From: CAYXDR01 sp046498185
GTDB lineage: Bacteria; Desulfobacterota; DSM-4660; Desulfatiglandales; Desulfatiglandaceae
Assembly (NCBI GenBank): GCA_046498185.1
Contig: JAWOBE010000076.1
Coordinates: 14,008-78,007 of the forward strand
Reading direction: 5' to 3'
Length of the DNA: 64,000 nt
Both the position numbers and the translations under genes were made by a program. Under the pieces are notes generated by a model, which was given only the letters and a program-made list of their open reading frames with translations, was not told the origin of the DNA and did no database searches. Positions 43,323 to 51,569 of the stretch are shown in pieces. The number at the start of each line of letters is the position of its first letter. Position 1 is the first letter of the stretch.

Positions 43323-44867
43323 TTACAGAGACACCTCGCGCGCCGCCACCGACGGATTTTTCTTCATATGCTCCAGGCGGTTCAGTCCGTTAAGGTAAGC
43401 CTTGGCACTCGCGGTTATGATATCCGGATCGGCACCTTTTCCCAAAGCCACAAGCCCGTTTTCTTTTAGCCTCACGGTCACCTCCCCTTGAGCGTCCATG
43501 CCGCCGCTGATGGAATTGACTGCAAAACGCACCAAGGTGCTACCGGTACCGATCATGTTTGCGATGGTGTTAAACGTGGCGTCTATCGGTCCAACGCCGA
43601 ACCCGGCGCTTTGCATCTCTTCGCCGTTCACCTTAAGTTTCACGGTTGCTGTGGGGACAGCCCCGGTTCCGCTGACCACATTCAAATATTCGAGCTGGTA
43701 TATATCGTGCGCACGCAGGATTTCTTCCGCAACCAACACCTCGATGTCTTCATCCACAATTTCCTTGCGTTTATCGGACAGATCCTTGAATCTTTTGAAA
43801 AGTCTATCCAGCTCCTCTCCCTTAAGTTCATATCCCAGCTGCAATAGCTTATCTCTAAAAGCATGACGCCCGGAATGCTTACCGAGCACGAGAAAATTCT
43901 TTGTCAGCCCGACGGTTTCAGGCTCCATAATTTCATAGGTCATTCGGTTTTTGAGCATACCGTCCTGATGGATACCAGCCTCATGAGCGAAGGCGTTGGC
44001 TCCGACCACAGCCTTGTTGGGCTGGACAACAAGGCCTGTCACCATACTGACAAGACGACTGGTGGGGTAAATCTCCCTGGTTTTTATGCCGGTAGTCAAA
44101 CCCAGATGTTCCTTGCGCGTAAAAATCCCCATCACCAGTTCTTCCAGGCTGGTGTTTCCGGCACGCTCGCCGATGCCGTTTACGGTCACCTCCGCCTGCC
44201 GTGCTCCTGCCCTGATCCCCGCCAGAGAATTTGCCGTGGCGAGTCCAAGATCGTCGTGGCAGTGAACGCTCACCACCACTTTATCTATGCCGGTAGTATG
44301 AGTGCACACGTAGTGAACCAGGTCGAAAAATTCATCCGGCATCGCATATCCGACTGTGTCCGGTATGTTCACTGTGGTTGCGCCGGCTGAAATCGCCTCT
44401 CCGAAAACCTTGCATAAAAAATCCCTGTCACTGCGCGATCCATCCTCAGCGGAAAATTCCACATTTTCGGTGAATCCTTTTGCATATGCCACTGCATCCC
44501 TTGCGGCCCTGATCACTTCTTCCCGGCTCATTCGGAGCTTGTGTTTCATGTGGATATCGCTTGTGGCGATAAAAGTATGGATCCGCGGCTTGGCGGCATC
44601 TTTCACGGCACCCCAGGCCAAATCAATGTCTTCCTTGCCGGCCCTGGCAAGAGCCACCACTTCCGCCTCGCGTATTTTTTCCGCCACCAGTTTTACCGCT
44701 TCGAAATCCCCCTGTGATGCTGCAGGAAAACCTGCCTCTATGGCATCCACGCCAAGTTTTTCAAGCTGGCCGGCCAGGCGGACTTTTTCCGCTGTGTTCA
44801 TACTGGCGCCGGGGGATTGCTCCCCATCCCTCAAAGTTGTATCAAAAATAGAAACCTTTTCTTCCAT
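43323..44867 (-). CDS. leuA: 2-isopropylmalate synthase
   Basis: LeuA condenses acetyl-CoA and 2-ketoisovalerate, the first committed step of leucine synthesis. It has 514 residues: an N-terminal HMGL-like TIM barrel (VSIFDTTLRDGEQSPGASM, GIGERAGNTSLEELVM) and a C-terminal LeuA allosteric domain (VVSGTGAVPTATVKLKVNGEE, GGMDAQGEVTVRLKENG) that binds leucine for feedback. The ATG follows AGGAGG at 8 nt; the longer frame would contain that Shine-Dalgarno inside it. It is between cimA and ilvB in the operon. Confidence 0.95.
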   Translation of the reverse strand: MEEKVSIFDTTLRDGEQSPGASMNTAEKVRLAGQLEKLGVDAIEAGFPAASQGDFEAVKLVAEKIREAEVVALARAGKEDIDLAWGAVKDAAKPRIHTFIATSDIHMKHKLRMSREEVIRAARDAVAYAKGFTENVEFSAEDGSRSDRDFLCKVFGEAISAGATTVNIPDTVGYAMPDEFFDLVHYVCTHTTGIDKVVVSVHCHDDLGLATANSLAGIRAGARQAEVTVNGIGERAGNTSLEELVMGIFTRKEHLGLTTGIKTREIYPTSRLVSMVTGLVVQPNKAVVGANAFAHEAGIHQDGMLKNRMTYEIMEPETVGLTKNFLVLGKHSGRHAFRDKLLQLGYELKGEELDRLFKRFKDLSDKRKEIVDEDIEVLVAEEILRAHDIYQLEYLNVVSGTGAVPTATVKLKVNGEEMQSAGFGVGPIDATFNTIANMIGTGSTLVRFAVNSISGGMDAQGEVTVRLKENGLVALGKGADPDIITASAKAYLNGLNRLEHMKKNPSVAAREVSL

Positions 44868-44944
44868 CAAATATTCCTCCTGAACCGGCGCTGCATACGT
44901 CCGGTTTATATCTAGGTATATCAAATACTTAAAGCGAAATTACC

Positions 44945-44960
44945 GTCCGACCGGTCGGAC
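44945..44960. other. 16-bp perfect palindrome between cimA and leuA
   Basis: GTCCGACCGGTCGGAC is a perfect 8+8 palindrome in the 151-bp gap between cimA and leuA, followed by a partial direct repeat ATATCGGACG. It could be a protein-binding site or an RNA processing hairpin inside the operon message. No T-run follows, so it is not a terminator. Confidence 0.45.
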
Positions 44961-45018
44961 ATATCGGACGTTTACGGTTGGAACAACCTTTCGCCGTCTC
45001 ATTTCCGCCGGAAAGGAA

Positions 45019-46686
45019 TCATTTAAGGGCACGCCGCAGAAACCCGGCTGAGCGGGAATGTGCGGCGCTTGTCTCCTCTTCCTGAATCTGCGTTGAATTC
45101 GGCTTCTTTGTGCCGTTACGTTCTCTGGAGAGCTTATATTGGATGCTGTCCACCAAAGCCTGCCAGCTTGCCTCTATGACATTCTCCGAAACCCCGATAG
45201 TCGACCAAATTTCCCTGGGATCCCTCGATTCTATTCTCACCCTGACCTTTGACGCTGTGCCTGACTCTCCATCGATTACACGAACCTTGAAATCGACAAG
45301 GCCCATCTCTTCAATTTCCGGATAAAACTTCGTGAGAGCCTTCCTCAGAGCATTATCCAGAGCGTTTACCGGCCCGTCACCTTCCGCCGCAGTGATTTCC
45401 TGGTCTTCTCCGACCGAAATTTTTATAGTCGCATGACAGGATCCGGGTCCGGAACGGTTTTTCTCGGTGGTCACACGGAAGGATTCCAGCACAAAAGGCT
45501 CCTCGAACTGCCCCGTCACCTTCTTCATCAGCAACGCCAGGGAACCTTCGGCTGCATCGAACTGGTAGCCTCCTTCTTCAAGCCGTTTGATTTCGCTCAC
45601 GATACGACTGCTGTCAAATCCGTTCCCCCCGAGCTTAATGTCGAGTTCCCTTGCCTTGTAGGATATATTACTTTTACCGGACAGATCCGATACCAGCACT
45701 CGCCTGCGATTACCGACAATTTCCGGGGCAAGATGTTCATATGCCACAGGATCTTTTTGTATTGCGCTTACATGGATGCCTCCCTTATGAGCAAACGCGC
45801 TCTTCCCTACAAAAGGCTGCTGATTCAGCGGGGCGACATTGGCCACTTCACTGACAAACCGCGATAGTTCGGTAAGATGCCGGATTGATTCCGATGGAAC
45901 GCATGAATAACCCAATTTTGCCTGCAGATTGCCTATCACCGAAACAAGATCTACGTTACCGCATCTTTCTCCATAACCGTTGATTGTACCTTGGACAAGA
46001 GAAGCACCGCAACGAACGGCTGCAAGAGTGTTGGCAAGTGCGAACCCGCAGTCATTATGGGCGTGGATTCCGAGGGGAACTTCGAGGTCGGCCGCGGTCT
46101 CTTTGAAAATACGTTCCAGGTCCCAGGGCGTAGTACCGCCGTTTGTATCGCAAAGCACCACGACATCCGAACCTGCGCTCATGGCGGCTTCAAGTGTTTT
46201 GAGGCAATAGGCCCGATTGTGAATATAGCCGTCAAAGAAATGCTCTGCATCGTAAATTACCGCAAGACCTTTTCTTTTAAGGAAATCAATTGTTTCATAA
46301 ATCATCGAAAGGTTTTCTTCCAGGCTCACGCCAAGGATGCGGCTGGCGTGAATTTCCCAACTCTTTCCGAATATTGTGACAGTATCGACGCCGCTTTCGA
46401 GAAGCGATTGAACTCCGGCATCCTTTTCCACCGATGAATTCGCAAAACGTGTGCTGCCGAATGCAACCAGCCGTGCGTTCTTGAACTCGGCATTTTTCAT
46501 CATTTCAAAAAAATGCATATCTTTCGGGTTAGACCCGGGCCAACCGCCTTCGATAAATGAAACCCCAAACTCGTCCAGTTTGTATGCAATCCTCGACTTG
46601 TCTTTAGCCGAAAGAGTGATCTGATCCCCCTGGCTGCCGTCTCTCAATGTCGTATCGTATATTTGTATTTCTACAGACTCGGACAT
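45019..46686 (-). CDS. cimA: Citramalate synthase
   Basis: CimA condenses acetyl-CoA and pyruvate to (R)-citramalate, giving threonine-independent isoleucine synthesis. It has 555 residues with a barrel domain (IQIYDTTLRDGSQGDQITLS, FIEGGWPGSNPKD, INGYGERCGNVDLVSVIGNL) and a LeuA-type C-terminal regulatory domain. The LRDGSQ (not LRDGEQSPG) and GGWPGSNP motifs set it apart from LeuA next door and match Geobacter-type CimA. The start MSESVEIQIY follows GGAGG at 6 nt, just past the attenuator; the longer frame runs into the terminator stem. Expression is likely controlled by leader translation. Confidence 0.93.
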   Translation of the reverse strand: MSESVEIQIYDTTLRDGSQGDQITLSAKDKSRIAYKLDEFGVSFIEGGWPGSNPKDMHFFEMMKNAEFKNARLVAFGSTRFANSSVEKDAGVQSLLESGVDTVTIFGKSWEIHASRILGVSLEENLSMIYETIDFLKRKGLAVIYDAEHFFDGYIHNRAYCLKTLEAAMSAGSDVVVLCDTNGGTTPWDLERIFKETAADLEVPLGIHAHNDCGFALANTLAAVRCGASLVQGTINGYGERCGNVDLVSVIGNLQAKLGYSCVPSESIRHLTELSRFVSEVANVAPLNQQPFVGKSAFAHKGGIHVSAIQKDPVAYEHLAPEIVGNRRRVLVSDLSGKSNISYKARELDIKLGGNGFDSSRIVSEIKRLEEGGYQFDAAEGSLALLMKKVTGQFEEPFVLESFRVTTEKNRSGPGSCHATIKISVGEDQEITAAEGDGPVNALDNALRKALTKFYPEIEEMGLVDFKVRVIDGESGTASKVRVRIESRDPREIWSTIGVSENVIEASWQALVDSIQYKLSRERNGTKKPNSTQIQEEETSAAHSRSAGFLRRALK

Positions 46687-46702
46687 AGCATGCCTCCAGA
46701 CC

Positions 46703-46740
46703 GAAAAAAAACCCGCTGCCAGGAGGCCTGGCAGCGGGTT
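46703..46740 (-). terminator. Attenuator terminator of the branched-chain amino acid operon
   Basis: The stem AACCCGCTGCCAGG pairs over 14 bp with CCTGGCAGCGGGTT (46740-46727 and 46723-46710 on the minus strand), with a 3-nt loop and a run of eight T residues. It sits between the leader stop and the cimA start. An upstream arm (46776-46766, GAGGCCTGGTA) can pair over 11 bp, one wobble, with 46733-46723 (TGCCAGGCCTC) and would break the terminator. Confidence 0.9.
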
Positions 46741-46756
46741 CAATTTTTTTTATGGG

Positions 46757-46873
46757 TTACGCCATTACCAGGCCTCGGCGTGTCAGATCGACACCAATAA
46801 GGAGAAGCAACAGAGAAGCAAGTATCCCTGTTGCGCTGCTAATGACGATAATACTGAGGGCTTCGAAATGCAT
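46757..46873 (-). CDS. Branched-chain amino acid leader peptide
   Basis: A 38-codon frame begins ATGCATTTCGAAGCC and ends GTAATGGCGTAA. Its peptide is rich in Leu, Ile and Val: the segment LSIIVI, then LASLLLLLIGV and LTRRGLV, with five Leu codons in a row (CTG TTG CTT CTC CTT). AGAGG lies upstream of the ATG. It lies between a sigma-70-type promoter and a terminator ahead of cimA-leuA-ilvBHC, exactly as expected of ilv/leu-type attenuation leaders. Ribosome stalling at the Leu/Ile/Val codons would favour the antiterminator. Not previously named as far as I can tell. Confidence 0.87.
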   Translation of the reverse strand: MHFEALSIIVISSATGILASLLLLLIGVDLTRRGLVMA

Positions 46874-46920
46874 CGTCCTCTAGTCACCCCGTTGAACTTC
46901 AAAATTAATAATAGAAAAAC

Positions 46921-46949
46921 ATAATAAAGAAAGACATCCCAATAGTCAA
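46921..46949 (-). promoter_or_regulatory. Sigma-70-type promoter of the leader-cimA-leuA-ilvBHC operon
   Basis: On the minus strand: -35 TTGACT (46949-46944), 17-bp spacer, -10 TATTAT (46926-46921), about 48 bp before the leader ATG. It lies 32 bp downstream of the gspE stop. Confidence 0.78.
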
Positions 46950-46981
46950 GAAATTTTTTCTACACGCAATATGACCTTCAT

Positions 46982-48676
46982 CTATTGCTGTGTAACCCTG
47001 AATACTTCCTCTATTGTCGTCACGCCTTCGAGGACCTTCATCGCTCCCGCCTCTCGAAGGGTCACCATACCCTGCGCCACACCCTGTGATTTGACGGCGC
47101 CGGCATCGGAGCTTTTGAGGATTGTTTTTTTTACTTCATCGGTCATCATGAGAAGCTCGAAAATCCCCGAGCGTCCGTGGTATCCGGTGTTCATACATGA
47201 CGGGCACCCCACGCCCCGATAAAAGACCTTCCCTTCCACCATTTCCGGTGTCAATCCAATACTCCGGTATTCGGCCTCATCCGGCACATAGGGAACTTTG
47301 CATTCGCTGCAGATCACACGGACAAGCCTTTGTGCCAATATCGCTATGACCGACGAAGTAACAAGAAAAGGCTCAATACCCATATCTATCAGCCGAGTCA
47401 CTGCACTGGCGGAATCGTTCGTGTGCAGCGTAGAAAACACCAGGTGGCCGGTCAGGGCCGACTGCGTGGCGATTTCCGCAGTTTCCAGATCCCGGATTTC
47501 TCCCACCAAAATTACGTCCGGGTCTTGTCTCACAATAGAGCGAAGGCCGTTTGCGAAGGTCAGGTTTATCTTGGGATTAACCTGGATCTGACCGATACCG
47601 TCCATCTGGTATTCCACAGGATCTTCGATCGTAATAATGTTTATATCGGGTATATTTATTGAAGATAACGCCGCGTAAAGAGTCGTGGTCTTGCCGCTGC
47701 CGGTGGGTCCGCTCACAAGCATGATGCCATATGCCGAGTGGATCAACCGATCGAAATTAAGGCGCATCGACGGCGGCATTCCCAAATCCGATACATTCAA
47801 CAGCACTGAAGTCTTGTCCAACAAGCGCAGCACGACCCTTTCGCCGAACGAGGTGGGAATGGTGGAAACACGTATGTCGATATTCCTTCCTGCCATACGG
47901 ATCTCAATGCGTCCGTCCTGGGGCAGACGCTTTTCTGCGATGTTCATGTTGGCCATGACCTTCACCCGGGATATCAATGCAGACTGTATCCGCTTGGGAG
48001 GGGAAAGCTTATCATACAGAATCCCATCCACGCGGTAGCGGATTTTCAAAGCGTGGTGTGAAGGTTCGATATGGATGTCACTTGCACGGGCCTTGACAGC
48101 CTGGGACAACATAAGATTCACAAGCTTTACGATTGGAGCGTCACTGGTATCCTCCAGCAAGTCTCCTGTTTCCTCGATCTCGGAAATAATTCGGTCCGTG
48201 TCGTCCTCGTGCATATCCTTGACAACCTGTTCGGCCGAATCCCGGTTTAAATCGTAGGCATAATTTATCAGAGAATTAATTATACGGGCCGGAGCCAAAG
48301 CGACTGGAACATCATCGAACCCCGAGATCAACCTAAGATCGTCCAGCGGCTGAAACAAAAGGGGATCGTTCACCGCGATGAACCGTTCGGCTGTATTCAG
48401 AACCGGAAACATCCGCCATCTTTTCAAAAACAAAATCGGCACCTGCTCCGTGAAATCCGTATTCAGGCCTTCAGAAGCGATCTCTTTAACGAAAGACATA
48501 GAAAACTGAACCGCTAGAGCCTGAAGCAACTGTTCTTCGCTGATGAGATTTTGACGCATCAGAATCTCACCGAGCCTGCCGCCTTTGACGTTTTGAAGGG
48601 AAAGAGCAGATTCCAAAGCCTCTTGATCAAGTCCGCAGATTTCAACCAATATTTCTCCAAGCAGCCGGTGAGTCAT
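46982..48676 (-). CDS. gspE: Type II secretion ATPase GspE
   Basis: GspE is the cytoplasmic hexameric ATPase that powers the pseudopilus. It has 564 residues: N-terminal MshEN-type domains, then a domain with IHIEPSHHALKIRYRVDG, Walker A GPTGSGKTTTLYAALS, the Asp box ITIEDPVEYQMDGIGQ, Walker B DPDVILVGEIRDLETAEIA, and a C-terminal four-cysteine zinc site (CSECKVPY, GCPSCMNTGY). It is the last gene of the gsp operon, 3 bp after gspD with GAGGA before the ATG. Confidence 0.95.
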   Translation of the reverse strand: MTHRLLGEILVEICGLDQEALESALSLQNVKGGRLGEILMRQNLISEEQLLQALAVQFSMSFVKEIASEGLNTDFTEQVPILFLKRWRMFPVLNTAERFIAVNDPLLFQPLDDLRLISGFDDVPVALAPARIINSLINYAYDLNRDSAEQVVKDMHEDDTDRIISEIEETGDLLEDTSDAPIVKLVNLMLSQAVKARASDIHIEPSHHALKIRYRVDGILYDKLSPPKRIQSALISRVKVMANMNIAEKRLPQDGRIEIRMAGRNIDIRVSTIPTSFGERVVLRLLDKTSVLLNVSDLGMPPSMRLNFDRLIHSAYGIMLVSGPTGSGKTTTLYAALSSINIPDINIITIEDPVEYQMDGIGQIQVNPKINLTFANGLRSIVRQDPDVILVGEIRDLETAEIATQSALTGHLVFSTLHTNDSASAVTRLIDMGIEPFLVTSSVIAILAQRLVRVICSECKVPYVPDEAEYRSIGLTPEMVEGKVFYRGVGCPSCMNTGYHGRSGIFELLMMTDEVKKTILKSSDAGAVKSQGVAQGMVTLREAGAMKVLEGVTTIEEVFRVTQQ

Positions 48677-48679
48677 GCA

Positions 48680-50731
48680 TCAATCCTCGCCTGAATCCAT
48701 ATTTTTGAATATTTTTAAAGGATCTGCAGTCGGCTTCATATTAATGGTCCCTTCCTTTATGCGGTCTATATGCTCCCGCTTGATATCGTGGAGTACCTCG
48801 GCGTCCTCCTGGTTTTCGACTATGTGAGGAGTCAAAAAAATAAAAAGGTTCTGTGCTTCATTTCTCCTTGAAGTAGACTTGAATGCCCAGCCAAGTCCGG
48901 GTATGCCCCCAAGACAAGGAACTTTGTAATCCGAACGATTCATCAATTCATCTATCAATCCACCGATCACTATCGTATTCCCATCCTTGACGATGACTGT
49001 GGTTTTGGCCACCCGCTTCAATGTAGTAGGTCTGGCCTTGTCCGTGTCGTCGGTTACCTGTGAAACCTCCTGTTCGATTTTGAGCCGCACGAATTTTTCC
49101 CTGTTGATCTGAGGAGTAATCGTCAGCGTCACACCGACATCCTTGTATTCGTATGTACTATAATCCCGTAAAGTATCAGTGGTTTCAGCCCGGGTTTGAA
49201 AAGGCACATTTTTAACCACCTGTATCTGGGCTTCTTCATTATCTGTTGTCATTATCTGGGGGGTTGATAAAATTTGAACCCCGTCTTCGGTCTGCATAAC
49301 GTTTATTACCGCACCAAGGGTTTCAAAGGTAACGCCCCCTATTTCGATAATATTCCCTATTACTCCGAGGGAAAAGCCGCTCGGCACGCCGGTTGCGTCG
49401 AGAATCGGCGTTGGAGGCTTTGAAGCGCCGAATGAAATTATCTCACGTCCCTTGTGACTGCCCGTGTCATCTCCAATTCTCCAATCTGTGCCGAGTTTGA
49501 GATCCTTATTAACGCTGACTTCCATGATCAGAGCTTCTATGTAAACCATACGCCGCGGGATATCCAGCTGCTGGATGACATTTTCGAGCACCAGGTAGTC
49601 TTCCTTGTTCGCTGTAATAACAAGTGAGTTGGTGGCTGCATCGGCAACGATTTGGACCTCTTTGGAAATCACCGGAGCCTTCCCCGGCTCAGTCGAATCC
49701 TTGCTCTGCTTCACCGGTATGGCCATTAACACTTTCGTCAAATCCTCGGCGTTGGCGTGCTGAAGGTAAATAACCCGAATATCTCCCTCCCCCGGAGGTG
49801 TCTGTTTATCTACAAGGGCCACCAGTTCCTTTATGCGGCGGATATCTGATTCGGAAGCCAGAACGATCAAAATGTTGGTGCGCTCATCGGGTACTATCTT
49901 TATAGCCACAACGTCCGCCTGTCCTTTCTTACGGGCTTCCTGGGCGGCGCTCTGGAATAATGTGTTCAAAGACCTGGCCAGATTCGACGCCGAAGCGTAT
50001 TCCAAAGGGATAACCGCCATCATTTCCCCGACGCCCTCTACGTCTATGGCCTTTATGATCCGAAGTAACCTTTGGACGTTGGACTGCACGTCTGCAACAA
50101 TCAGTGTACCGGTCGGAGGGTAGGACACGACAACGCTGCTCTTTGAAACAAACGGGGCAAGTATGGCCTTAACCTCCTCGGGATTGGCATGAGTGAGGGG
50201 GATCAACTGGGTGATCACCCTGTCATCCCGCTCGCGCATCTCCGGAAAAAAACTCGTCTCGACGTCCTTGGCCCGGGCATCGACAGAAGGCACAATTTTT
50301 ATTATGCTTCCTGCCTGGACCGTGGTGAAACCATTCACTTCAAGCACCGACTCGAAAACTTTGTAAGCCTCGGATACGGAAATCTTGGTTGGAGAAATCA
50401 CAGTCACCTTGCCGCGTACGGCCTTATCGACGACAAAATTCTTCCCCGTCAATTCGCTGATGAACTTGATAAAAAGCAGGATGTCCACATCGTCGAAATC
50501 GATGGTTACAAAACGCTCGGAAGCTGCATCCTCAGCAGTCTTTTTGGTGTCACCGGCCACCTTCTGTGTGCCGGCATTTGTATCCCGGCCAGGTGTATCG
50601 GTACCCGCAGCGATTACGCCTTCTCTTCCGGCAACCCTGGCAGCCTCTGCAGAAACCGCGCAGAAAAACAACGATGCGCCAAAGGCAAGCAGGCAGGCAA
50701 CAGGAATCCCAGTCTTTAAAAATCTTCGCAT
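48680..50731 (-). CDS. gspD: Type II secretion secretin GspD
   Basis: The outer-membrane secretin channel for folded periplasmic substrates. It has 683 residues with an N-terminal signal, an N0 domain (FVTIDFDDVDILLFIKFISELTG), three N-domains (VTVISPTKISVSEAYKVFESVL and repeats), and the C-terminal secretin domain (VGVTLTITPQINREKFVRLKIEQE, DGNTIVIGGLIDE, PCLGGIPGLGWAFKS). The ATG of MRRFLKTG is preferred over a GTG four codons upstream; both lack a good Shine-Dalgarno. Element D lies between it and the upstream gspB-like gene. Confidence 0.94.
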   Translation of the reverse strand: MRRFLKTGIPVACLLAFGASLFFCAVSAEAARVAGREGVIAAGTDTPGRDTNAGTQKVAGDTKKTAEDAASERFVTIDFDDVDILLFIKFISELTGKNFVVDKAVRGKVTVISPTKISVSEAYKVFESVLEVNGFTTVQAGSIIKIVPSVDARAKDVETSFFPEMRERDDRVITQLIPLTHANPEEVKAILAPFVSKSSVVVSYPPTGTLIVADVQSNVQRLLRIIKAIDVEGVGEMMAVIPLEYASASNLARSLNTLFQSAAQEARKKGQADVVAIKIVPDERTNILIVLASESDIRRIKELVALVDKQTPPGEGDIRVIYLQHANAEDLTKVLMAIPVKQSKDSTEPGKAPVISKEVQIVADAATNSLVITANKEDYLVLENVIQQLDIPRRMVYIEALIMEVSVNKDLKLGTDWRIGDDTGSHKGREIISFGASKPPTPILDATGVPSGFSLGVIGNIIEIGGVTFETLGAVINVMQTEDGVQILSTPQIMTTDNEEAQIQVVKNVPFQTRAETTDTLRDYSTYEYKDVGVTLTITPQINREKFVRLKIEQEVSQVTDDTDKARPTTLKRVAKTTVIVKDGNTIVIGGLIDELMNRSDYKVPCLGGIPGLGWAFKSTSRRNEAQNLFIFLTPHIVENQEDAEVLHDIKREHIDRIKEGTINMKPTADPLKIFKNMDSGED

Positions 50732-50767
50732 TATTAAACCCACGTTAAAAAGATGAATAAAAATAAA

Positions 50768-50870
50768 TGATGACCTTGCAAAAGTCTCATCCTTGCGTTA
50801 TCGGCGTCGGAAACGCACCAACACCAACACTAACACCAACCAACAAACGATAAAATTTTTTCCTTCATCA
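50768..50870. repeat. Dispersed TIR element, subfamily II, copy D
   Basis: The left tip TGATGACCTTGCAAAAGTCT and the adjacent TTATCGGCGTCGG match the family. The middle is ACACCAACACTAACACCAAC-type instead of the TCGG hexamers, as in copy F. The right side is degraded; a TGATGAAGG tip-like sequence on the minus strand coincides with the gspB-like gene's stop. Confidence 0.65.
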
Positions 50871-51569
50871 CTGTGAAGATGAAATAACCTTTTCAAATTC
50901 CGGTATATGCCTTAGTCCCGCCAAGTCCTTGTCATCAAGAGCCCAGCCGCGAGCCTTCGGCTCCAGGTTGATCACCCGGGAAAGTGCGGCCAAGGCCTTC
51001 TCGTTGCGCCTGGTTAGAGCATAAACACATGCAAGGTTATAGTAAGCATCCGGGTAGTCCGGACTCATAGCGGTGGCATCCAGGAACGCCTTTTCAGCTG
51101 CAGTATAATCCTCAAGTGCAAGATATACCACGCCAAGATTATTTTTTGCCTGGACAAAGCGTGGATTAAGCCTGCATATCTCTTCGTATAAAGGGCCTGC
51201 TTCTTCCAGTTTTCCAGCCTGCTGAAGTACCTGCGCCATCCTGAAAAGTTTTAAATCCTCCACAGCACGTTCAAGCTCAGGCCTGGCATGCGGCAAAACC
51301 GTAGACGACACAACACCCGTTCCCGAGGAAGACACATTTGCCGGAGGGTTCAAAATTTCCGAACCGGAGTCCCGGGAAAATCCTGATTTGGAAAAAAAAT
51401 AAACTGCGAACATAAGACAAACGGCCGCGGCAAGACCGCCTGCTGTAAATAGAAACCTTCTGCTTTTACGCCGTCGGCTCCCGGCTGAGACAAGGCAACC
51501 GGCCTTAACGGAAAGCCTGGTTTCCCTATCCCTTTCAGCCCTTCGCAACGCCTCATGAATCGAGCTCAC
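50868..51569 (-). CDS. GspB-like TPR protein of the T2SS operon
   Basis: This 233-residue inner-membrane protein begins MSSIHEALRRAERDRE, like the N-terminus of GspB/ExeB-type proteins, with one helix (RFLFTAGGLAAAVCLMFAVYFF), then a Ser-rich linker and a C-terminal TPR region (PDYPDAYYNLACVYALTRRNEKAL). ExeB-type proteins with GspA help assemble the secretin through the peptidoglycan. The TPR C-terminus differs from canonical ExeB, so the assignment is by position and N-terminus. The GTG start overlaps gspA by 17 nt and follows GGAG. Confidence 0.72.
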   Translation of the reverse strand: MSSIHEALRRAERDRETRLSVKAGCLVSAGSRRRKSRRFLFTAGGLAAAVCLMFAVYFFSKSGFSRDSGSEILNPPANVSSSGTGVVSSTVLPHARPELERAVEDLKLFRMAQVLQQAGKLEEAGPLYEEICRLNPRFVQAKNNLGVVYLALEDYTAAEKAFLDATAMSPDYPDAYYNLACVYALTRRNEKALAALSRVINLEPKARGWALDDKDLAGLRHIPEFEKVISSSQ

